Position numbers and translations under genes: made by a program. The notes beneath the pieces are model-generated. The model saw nothing but the letters and a program-made list of their open reading frames with translations, made no database searches and was not told the origin of the DNA. A stretch of DNA of 64,000 bases, from assembly GCA_949358305.1 (NCBI GenBank), contig OX442322.1, positions 186,001 through 250,000 of the forward strand, in the 5' to 3' direction. This DNA comes from Strigamia acuminata (Eukaryota > Arthropoda > Chilopoda > Geophilomorpha > Linotaeniidae). Shown one piece after another: positions 1-8,046 of this stretch. Each line of letters begins with the position of its first letter. Position 1 is the stretch's first letter.

Positions 1-162
1 CTCCAAAAAACTGAAACCAGGGTAGATGATCCCTACTTGATCGAGAAAGTCATTAGAAAAAAGAAAAACAGCGATGGATCATGGAAGTACCTAGTGAAAT
101 GGGTCGGCTACGATCAGAAGCATAATTCATGGGTGGATGATCTCATCGACATTAAAAAATGA
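1..162 (+). CDS. Polinton/Maverick-like integrase, C-terminal chromodomain (partial)
   Basis: Frame 1 is open from the window edge to a TGA at 160-162. It reads as a chromodomain: a DDPYLIEKVIRKKK strand, a GSWKYLVKWVGYD core with the aromatic cage residues, and an HNSWVDD end. Such chromodomains sit at the C terminus of Polinton/Maverick integrases and of chromovirus integrases, where they are thought to direct integration to particular chromatin. The next gene is an adenain-like protease, which favours Polinton/Maverick over a chromovirus. The catalytic core lies to the left of the window. The stop codon overlaps the protease start (ATGA). What is seen is the chromodomain; the element assignment is inferred from the neighbour. 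Confidence 0.75.
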   Translation, partial: LQKTETRVDDPYLIEKVIRKKKNSDGSWKYLVKWVGYDQKHNSWVDDLIDIKK

Positions 163-578
163 ATAACGTGGAAATTTACAACTGGGCAAAGAACAAACTA
201 CGTATCGCCCACTTCAACAACGTGTTGCCCATCGATTGCCTGAAACCGCTCGCGAATCACCGGAGCAAGAATGAAAGCTTCGTCATCAATTTAGACCCAT
301 CGACGGGTGGCGGTACACATTGGGTAAGCTTGTATCTTTGCAATGACAGAGGTATTTACTTTGATAATTTGGGAAACGTTCCACCTAAAGAGATCATTGA
401 TTTTGTCGGAAGAGACGTTACCCTAGATTATGCTACAAAAGAAGTGTATTCGTTGACAAAAGAGGATTCTTGCGGGATGTTTTGCCTCTTTGCGCTCTAT
501 TTAGCAGCCAATCTTAATCTCAGGCAGAATACAATCATTAAAATCATCCGAGGTATGAATAATCTCGAGTTGTTGTAA
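159..578 (+). CDS. Adenain-like (C5/Ulp1-fold) cysteine protease of a Polinton/Maverick-like element
   Basis: This is a 139-residue ORF starting at the ATG of an ATGA overlap with the integrase stop. The catalytic triad of adenovirus-type proteases is visible: His54 in GTHWVSLY, Asp69 in YFDNLG and Cys105 in DSCGMFCLF. In Polintons and adenoviruses this family matures capsid proteins. The length is shorter than adenovirus adenain (about 200 aa), which is usual for Polinton proteases. The ORF looks intact and could still be functional. The usual oxyanion-hole Gln just before the Cys is not obvious (the residues are KEDS). No capsid, ATPase or polymerase B gene is in the window, so only the edge of the element is seen. 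Confidence 0.82.
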   Translation: MNNVEIYNWAKNKLRIAHFNNVLPIDCLKPLANHRSKNESFVINLDPSTGGGTHWVSLYLCNDRGIYFDNLGNVPPKEIIDFVGRDVTLDYATKEVYSLTKEDSCGMFCLFALYLAANLNLRQNTIIKIIRGMNNLELL

Positions 579-1275
579 AGTAAACCCAATATCTGTTTTT
601 TAACAAAAACGTGAAATAATTTAAGAAATTAAAACAAATCTAATTTTGAAATTAACGAAGATTCGCACGAAATCATGCCGAGGAGTGTGTAAACATGTAC
701 GGGTGTGTATTCCAGTCCGCGTCAAATCGTCATTCCAGATCAAGATTCAAACTCTGGTGGAGAAACTTGGTAGATTTTCCAGTGAGAATATTGAACACGT
801 CAAATACGTACACGACAATGTAACTATCGCCGAAATCCAGGAATTGGCTGAAATAAGTCATTTATTCGGCTAAATGCTACTCTATATATATAATGCGGCA
901 TTATGTAATTAATTATCACAAGTTTTTAAAATAATATTTATATTGTTAATTTTACTGTTTTTTCTCTGAATAAGGAAATAGTCTTTTGATTAATTGGGTG
1001 TAATTACAAATTATATTTCACATATTAAATCTGGAAATAAAAATGAATATGTGAATAAACACCTGATTTAATTCAAAACACGTGACCATGTAATTATATT
1101 AAAGCAGCGTGACTCATCCGGCAAATGCATAATAAATAAATAAATTTTAATAATAAATATAAATAAAATTGCTTTTAAATAAATTTTCAATTAAAAATAA
1201 ATTAAAAATATAGTATATAAACATCATTTTAATTAAATTTTCAATTAAAAATAAATTATTTCTCTGCTGAATAAT
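579..1275. other. AT-rich stretch, no confident gene
   Basis: Very AT-rich DNA between the protease and the next ORF. A 75-codon open stretch at 646-873 has basic and Cys residues in its first third but lacks an internal Met. It could be an exon-like or degenerate part of the Polinton-like element. I do not assign it a function. Confidence 0.5.
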
Positions 1276-1569
1276 ATGGAATTTTTTTGTGCAATTTATG
1301 AAAAAAGTGAGAAAATATTACAGCAAATAATCTTTGAACTTATAAGTAGATGGGGGGCTGAAATTACAGATATAAATAATTTTGCATTTGTATTTCGCAT
1401 TGATGGACAATTTCCTGAACTAAGCAAAATAATAAGAAGAAGAGCAAGAATAATACATGATTCTCTCAACTCAGAAACAAGAGTACACATAAAGCAGTTG
1501 TATCAAATTATTCCGGGCAAGAAAATTAAGGATATAGATTTTTTTGATGAAGAGGAGGAATGTTTATAA
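1276..1569 (+). CDS. Hypothetical small protein, possibly of the Polinton-like element
   Basis: An ATG-started 97-codon ORF in AT-rich surroundings. The product is rich in Ile, Phe and Glu, has a basic centre (KIIRRRARIIHDS) and an acidic C terminus (DFFDEEEE). I recognise no family. Its position, same strand and downstream of integrase and protease, makes a Polinton accessory gene possible. An AT-rich background can leave such an ORF open by chance less easily than a GC-rich one, which is weak support that it is real. Confidence 0.35.
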   Translation: MEFFCAIYEKSEKILQQIIFELISRWGAEITDINNFAFVFRIDGQFPELSKIIRRRARIIHDSLNSETRVHIKQLYQIIPGKKIKDIDFFDEEEECL

Positions 1570-1962
1570 AAATGGAGTTTTATGAACATACTAGAGCATT
1601 CTTACGCCATTCATTTAACAGTGTCTTGTTTAATTGTGACGCATGCAATCATTGCAGTGCCCCCCCTGTTCTGCTAACTCGTTTGTCAATGTAAAAAAAA
1701 AAAAAAAAAAAAAAAATGAAAAACAAATAAAAATGTGTAAAAGACTTTTTAATTAAAAGCTGAATAAAATTATTTTTCTTTTACAATTTATTATTCATTT
1801 ATTTCTGGTTGAGTCACTTTGAAAACCTGTATTTTTTACTGACCACATTTTAAAAAAAAAATCTCTAAAGGTTATTTTTGTTTTTAAAGAGTAAAAGCCT
1901 TCGGGGGAAATTTAATTGCTGGTGAGGAAAAAATATTTTCATTCGACTGTTTGCCATTTTTT
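1570..1962. other. AT-rich noncoding stretch with a poly-A run
   Basis: No ORF or RNA gene seen. A run of more than 20 A residues lies near 1693-1717. It is either a slippage tract or the tail of an old retroposed sequence; no element body can be defined in front of it. Confidence 0.5.
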
Positions 1963-2922
1963 CACTTATGCATTTATATTTGCATTTATTTCTTATTTCA
2001 TGTTTTCTGCATTTATATTTGCAATTTAACATTTAAACAATTTTCTGAAAATAAAAAGATTTTTTAATAAAACAGTCAATTAAAGAAAAATGTTTAATAG
2101 AAAATGTAAAAAATGTAATTCAATTCATTTTAAATAAATGTATTAAATCATTTTAAATAAAAAGAATTAAATTAATTTGAATTTAAAATTCTTTTAATAC
2201 ATTTAAAAAATTACAAATTATCACCGGCTGAAAAACAAGGAACAAAGAACAAGGAAGTAGGTTGACGAGGCAAAACCAGTTCTTTGTAAATGAATTGAAT
2301 AAATGTATTAAATGTATTAAATGTATTAAATGTATTAAATTAAATTGAATTTAATTCTTTTTTATTTAAAATTATTTAATACATTTATTTGAAATGAATA
2401 GAATTACATATTTTACATTTTTTTCAATATTGACTTTTTTTTTTTTAAATTTAAAATTGTTATTTAAAATTGTTTCAATGTTAAATTGATTTAATGTTAA
2501 ATTGCAAATATAGAAGCAGGAAACATAAAATAAGAAATAATTTAATTTAATACATTTATTACATTTAATACATTTATTCAATTCATTTACAAAGAACTGG
2601 TTTGCCTCGTCGACCTACTTCCTTGTTCTTTGTTCCTTGTTTTTCAGCCGGTGATAATTTGTAATTTTTTAAATGTATTAAAAGAATTTTAAATTCAAAT
2701 TAATTTAATTCTTTTTATTTAAAATGATTTAATACATTTATTTAAAATGAATTGAATTACATTTTTTACATTTTCTATTAAACATTTTCTTTAAGCAATT
2801 TAATTGACTCTTTTATTAAAAAATCTTTTTATTTTTTCAGAAAATTGATTAAATGTTAAATTGCAAATATAAATGCAGAAAACATGAAATAAGAAATAAA
2901 TGCAAATGTAAATGCATAAGTA
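1963..2922. repeat. Long inverted repeat (foldback-type), arms about 380 bp
   Basis: The left arm (about 1963-2342) reads ACTTATGCATTTATATTTGC and onward, through ACCGGCTGAAAAACAAGG and a CAGTTCTTTGTAAATGAATTG block. The right arm (about 2540-2922) is its near-perfect reverse complement. The ~200 bp centre is also AT-rich and partly self-complementary. The region has no coding capacity. It could be a non-autonomous foldback or MITE-like element, or a palindromic duplication. No clear target duplication was found. Confidence 0.75.
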
Positions 2923-2940
2923 AGAGAACAAAGAAGCGTA

Positions 2941-3200
2941 GAACATAGAAAATAAAGCGAAGCGTGGAACATAGAAAATAAAGCGAAGCGTGGAACATAG
3001 AAAATAAAGCGAAGCGTGGAACATAGAAAATAAAGCGAAGCGTGGAACATAGAAAATAAAGCGAAGCGTGGAACATAGAAAATAAAGCAAAGCGTGGAAC
3101 ATAGAAAATAAAGCAAAGCGTGGAACATAGAAAATAAAGCGAAGCGTGGAACATAGAAAATAAAGCGAAGCGTGGAACATAGAAAATAAAGCGAAGCGTG
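2941..3200. repeat. Minisatellite, 26-bp unit x 10
   Basis: Ten head-to-tail copies of a 26-bp unit (GAACATAGAAAATAAAGCGA plus AGCGTG) fill exactly 260 bp. Copies starting at 3071 and 3097 share a G-to-A change (GCAAAGCG), so the array grew partly by duplication of neighbouring units. A 26-bp period is not a multiple of three and the unit has no stop in the minus frames, so long minus-strand ORFs of FYVPRFALFSMFHASLYFLC type appear here. They are by-products of the array, not genes. Confidence 0.95.
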
Positions 3201-3851
3201 TTGGACACAGCCAAAATTTCACCAACTGCAGATCCAACATGTGATCAAACACCCTGACGGCAAGATCGAACTCTGTCCCATACGTGTGATATAGCATTCG
3301 ACTCACCATCTCGAGACGAATCGTTTAAAATTACCCCCACTTTTAATTTTATTCTAACCCCCACTTCCAATGCCCCCAGACCATTTTAAACAATGTCAAA
3401 CAATGCCCACTGCCGTAGGAAGTCCATACAATTTACCCTCACTTTCACTTTTTATTATCCCCCACTTTCCTAAAAATGGTTTTACGTTTGATGGGATTTT
3501 ACCAACACACGACATTCATCCATCTTCCCTCGCAACAAAATGTAACTGTCCAAAAAACCAGCTGTGATAGAAGCAAGTGTAGTTCAATGACCTACTTCCT
3601 TTTAATTCAAAGAGCAGAATAATTTAATTCACTCACCCATGGCCTTGCCTCGGGTCATTTCCTCCTTCATACCTTTAAATTCCTCCTTGAGGATAAAATC
3701 AAGAATTGCACATTAAATGCGTATTCACATATCTACTCTTGTACTACAACAATGCTGGCTAACCTAAACCTAACCTAACCTAAACATCCCCATTCTCCCG
3801 CCCTCGAACCACTTCCTCATTTTAACCTTTTTTAATTTTTGAGCTGAAATC
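3201..3851. other. Intergenic stretch with a short CCTAA-type run
   Basis: No supported gene. On the minus strand 3203-3309 can be read as a short open peptide fused to the minisatellite, of unknown origin. A short CCTAAACCTAACCTAACC run lies near 3758-3790 and resembles the insect TTAGG telomere unit, as interstitial sequence. Confidence 0.5.
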
Positions 3852-4790
3852 ATGGATTGCCCATTTAGTGTGTGTGGCACCACGGAACCATTTCTCCAAC
3901 AACACTGCGTGATGTGCGTCTTAGGGAAAGAAACAATTCCGATAACCTTAAAGAAGTTTTACTACGCACCGGATTTGAGGAGAAATTTAATGTCGGGACC
4001 GTGTATAGATGAAGCGAGATGCAAGGTTGCAATTGGCTGCGGAATAGTTAAGGTTTATGATCCAAAGTGGAGAAGGCAATTAATGGAAGCTGTGAAAAAG
4101 GACAGACTTTACTACATTAAAATGAGTGACCAGAAACCAGATTTCGAAAAGTTGAGACAGAAACAGAAGAACAAAGCTAATGTCGGTGAACAGAATAGTG
4201 GCGAATCTTCTAGTTCAAGCAAGAAAAGGTCGAATCCAGAAGAAGGTAGACTGTGGCACGAGCGATTGGGGCACATTCATTTTCCAAGTGTGCAGGAAAT
4301 GAGCAAACGTGAGGCCGTCGTTGGATTGCCTATTTTGGACGTGCCGATCACACAGTGTGATGTTTGTGACTTAGCAAAGAAGAAATCAGTGTCGCACAAG
4401 TCAATACCAGGGATTAGATCGAAGCAGCCACTGGAACTTTTACATATGGACGTGTGCGGAGCGTTTAGCACAGAAACGCTTTTGGGAAATAAGTATTTTC
4501 TCACCATTACGGATGATTATTCCCGCTACTCCACCGTCTATTTGATGAAGAAAAAGGACGAAGTATTTGATATATTTTGGAAACATGCGAAGAGGATTGA
4601 ACGACTACTAGGAAAATCGATTCTCGCCATTCGCACAGACAACGGAATGGAGTTCTGCTCTAACAAATTCGGCGAATACCTCGAAGAGCAAGGAATAATT
4701 CACGAGAGAACCAACGCGTACAGCCCACAGCAGAACGGAGTTTTCGAAAGATTAAACCAGACTTTGGCAAATGGGATGCGTGCCCTCGTC
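3852..4790 (+). pseudogene. Ty1/copia Pol, 5' part: end of protease region, GAG-pre-integrase and integrase core
   Basis: The first recognisable codons (KKFYYAPDLRRNLMS) match the end of the copia protease region. They are followed by the GAG-pre-integrase zinc segment (LWHERLGHI ... CDVCDLAKK) and the integrase core with Asp in LLHMDVCG, Asp in RTDNGMEF and Glu in QQNGVFER. Copia order (integrase before RT) is respected. Gag, the start of protease and the 5' LTR are missing, so the copy is 5'-truncated. The frame is cut at 4790 by element E and resumes after 12566. The ATG at 3852 is only the first Met in the remnant, not a native start. Confidence 0.88.
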
Positions 4791-6535
4791 TGTGATGATT
4801 ACAAATCGATAGTTATCAATGTTCACCATAGATGGCGCTGTTTAACCAACGCGCGTATTTCAAACTCGGTTAAAACTAAAAAGTGTGATAAATAATTATT
4901 TAGACACGGTGAATAAAATATAACTATTTTATTCGATATAAATTAAGTATTAATTACTTAATGATGTTGATTCTATCGAATCAATATCCACACTACTTAC
5001 CTGTCAAAGGGAACCAATCGGACCCTTCTGGACCCCAACTGGGCCCATCTGGACATAGTCATATATTAGGTCCGGACTAGTGACCCACGAATCCGTCGAT
5101 TCGTACGCTGATTGGCTGTCGCCAATCTAGTAGTTCTACAGAACTATATAAGCTCCAGTTTCTCACTTTTTTGTCCCTGGCTTGATAACTGAACTTGTAT
5201 ATTGTCTGTAGTTGAATTGTTATCGTTTGATTTCATTATTCTCTATCGACACATCAGGCCACCTCAGCTCTCCACAGATAGTATTCATTACTATCTGTTA
5301 TTGTTGTTGTAAGGCCTTTTCGGGAAGGCCAACTCCGGTAATAGACATGCATTCGCATGAAATGGCCCCGTAACGTTAGCCAGCTGTTCTACGGGACAGT
5401 AGGACTTCGTACGGTGGCTTAATATAACGGTCGTATACAGTACGACCTTGCTAAATGAAAATAGGTCCCTCAGCTAACTGGCCACAGTCCGCTGCAGGAT
5501 GGTTGTTGTAAACAACCCACGCAGGTTCCCGTCTTTCTATGATTGGTCCTTCCGCTCGTTAAAAGTCGGTAAAGGCCTAATGCACAGGTAACACGCCGGG
5601 TTGGTAGCCCGTGAGTAATATCTTCAGATGTTGCGATAAATAACTACCTGGATAATGGTAATCCAACGGCAGTGGCCAAATAATATTTTACCCGGTGCTC
5701 GATCTGCTGATCCCGTCATCGTAAGGCATGCTGGCGGATGGAGGAGTCAAATCCTCCCGCGATGGTTCTCTCGACCGTCGTGACGGTCCCCGCCCCATCG
5801 TACCCTCCGGGTTAGTAACCCGTGAACGATATATAAAATATGTCGTGTTAAACAAATTACTTGGGCATTGGTAATCCTGTATTGGCAACATCTTTTTATA
5901 CCGGTAAGTCCATAGAAATGTTTACCTGGTGGTTGGTACCACCGATAGCGAGTTAAAGCACACAATTAAATACTCGGCGCCTGATCACGAGATCTTGTCG
6001 TCGTAAGGCATGCTGGCGGATGGAGTCTCAACAACTCCCGCGACGTTCTCTCAATTGTCGTGACGGTCCCCGCCCAATTAATATTTATACAACAATTCAT
6101 TTGTTGTATTCCACTAATTACTTTACTTTTATTCATTTGGAACATGGAATATTCTGCTGAATATTCCTACTTATGCGAAGGACTCTTCGCATTATTAGAT
6201 ACTCGATGCTGCGGACCAAATACGTCTCCGTAGCGATATTTGTGACGATGCCGCAAGTCAGCCGTATTCCTCTGGCTTCGCCCGGATCCTCAACCAGTTG
6301 ATGCCGCCCGTTTACACGCGTCAAGAACCCATCTTTTGTCGTTAATATTTAGTAATAAATATGTTATGTCACACTAAAACTGTAAGTTGTTTCTATTCGA
6401 TCACGAGCCATGTTTGTAAAGACTTCCGTAGCTTATCTCGGTTAGGTTGTTGCTAAAACTTAGCAACGTCTTGTATAAACCGAATTATCTATCTCAAAAG
6501 GACTAATAAATTAGCCCAAAAGTAGAATCGTCACA
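4791..6535 (+). repeat. Element E, forward LTR (1745 bp)
   Basis: Starts TGTGATGATTAC and ends AGAATCGTCACA. The same sequence occurs reversed at 10818-12562 and, slightly diverged, as the LTRs of element B. Inside are two related ~100-bp blocks (about 5701-5802 and 5990-6080) sharing GTAAGGCATGCTGGCGGATG and GTCGTGACGGTCCCCGCCC, each able to form small hairpins. Confidence 0.92.
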
Positions 6536-6537
6536 AG

Positions 6538-6923
6538 TGGAGGTTCTACCGAGATAGGCTGCCTAAATTTAAAATAAATTTTGAAGTTTTTCGTGTGTTT
6601 ATGAGAATTCGGAAATGTGCTTGCAGTGATAAAATTTCGAATGAAATTTTTGTGTGATAGAACCCATGTTTGTTTAATGTTTTTCTTCTTTTTATAGGAA
6701 TCTCGTTAGAACCGTCACAAGTGGAGGTTCTACCGAGATAGGCTGCCTAAATTTAAAATAAATTTTGAAGTTTTTCGTGTGTTTATGAGAATTCGGAAAT
6801 GTGCTTGCAGTGATAAAATTTCGAATGAAATTTTTGTGTGATAGAACCCATGTTTGTTTAATGTTTTTCTTCTTTTTATAGGAATCTCGTTAGAACCGTC
6901 ACAAGTGGAGGTTCTACCGAGAT
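6538..6923 (+). promoter_or_regulatory. Primer binding site (tRNA-Gln type), present three times
   Basis: TGGAGGTTCTACCGAGAT lies 2 nt after the LTR at 6538-6555. It recurs at 6722 and 6906, spaced 184 bp, each time preceded by CGTCACAAG. The sequence complements the 3' end of insect-type tRNA-Gln (…TCTCGG..GAACCTCCA), as I know it. Related elements B and F have a single copy, so this is a tandem triplication of PBS plus leader specific to E. Confidence 0.8.
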
Positions 6924-8046
6924 AAGGCTGCAAAAATTCAAATGAATTTTGAAGTTTTCGTGTGTTTATGAGAATTCGGAAATATACTTGCAGTGTTAAA
7001 ATTTCAAATGAAATTTTTTGTGTGTAAAATAAATTTCGAGCGAAATTTGTATTTGTGTTTAATATTTTTTATTCTGTTTTAGGACTTCTCGCAAGGAAAT
7101 AAGTGTAATTCATTTTATTCCGGTTTTCCGTCGTGGAAATTATGTGTTTTAACAAAACTAATAATTTCTACCGCGTGGTCAGGCCTAAAGGCCCAACCCC
7201 GAAAATGAGAATCTTGCCCGAACTTGTTGAAATTGGTTCCGCCCGGGTAACGTCATTTTGTCGTCGACAATCTGACAAAACCACGCGGTCGGGCCTAATT
7301 TTGAAAAGTTGATTTTTGATGGAATTCTTAAAGAACTCTATCAATTTAACAGTTGTTTTAATTTTTTAGAATACTCTTTTAAAATATATTTTGCTTGAGA
7401 CTTCAAGTTAAACCTAAATTTATTTGCCTAAATAAATTAGAAAGAAAATTGACGTTTTTCAAAGGAATTAAAATTTATATTTTATTTCAAAGTGGGTTTA
7501 CCTTATTTTACAGACTTGATCTACATTAAATTGTCGGTTAAAAATCGTGATCTCAAGCCATTGAAATCGAAATTTACGAATGGAATACCACTCGAATTTT
7601 AGCGAAGAAGAATTCTCGCTGTTGTGTTGCCTAGCAACCCGTGTTGTGCAAAGAAGCCGTCGATTCAAACGAATCGGCGCGTCTTTTGAAATTACGAGTT
7701 TTAAAACTTTAAAAAATTCCATAAAGGTGATCATTCATTTATTAATAAATGCGGTGATATTTTAAAATATTTTAAGAAGTATCCATTTTGTTTGGTGACT
7801 ACGTCATAACACTGGAATCTGTCAAGATTACGGTTCCACGAACTTAATGATTTCCACCAATCTCGGACGAGATTAGACTCTCGCGAGACTAGCGTTGATA
7901 CTTGACCAATCAGAGAGGTGTATCGAAGTACCCTTACTTCCCTTCGAACTAGTGTGACCACTGCTTCGTTTGCGATCCTCCTGAACGTTTGCAACTTCAT
8001 CGTTATCTCTCAGACTTAGGAAATTTTCTTAGTTTTAAGTTTAGTT
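6924..8046 (+). other. Element E leader (5' UTR)
   Basis: About 1.1 kb between the last primer-site copy and gag with no supported ORF. It contains conserved blocks shared with F (about 15421-16520) and B (61396-62512), for example the CCGCCCGGGTAACGTCATTT block and AGACTTCAAGTTAAACC. Shared retention suggests packaging, dimerisation or translation signals. A short pyrimidine tract with AG near 7080 is a possible splice acceptor. Confidence 0.6.

Noticed and set aside
646-873. 75-residue ORF as a gene
   Set aside because: No ATG in the frame and no recognisable motif; mentioned only as a possible degenerate piece of the Polinton-like element.
2941-3200. CRISPR-like array
   Set aside because: The units are contiguous with no unique spacers, and the DNA is eukaryotic.
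2800-3309. Long minus-strand ORFs with FYVPRFALFSMFHASLYFLC repeats
   Set aside because: They come from the 26-bp minisatellite being free of stops in several frames. No start context or homology.
6133-6324. Small ORFs repeated in all B/E-family LTRs (also near 11029, 11388, 37216, 63104)
   Set aside because: They lie within LTRs, overlap in several frames, and copies exist because the LTRs are repeated.
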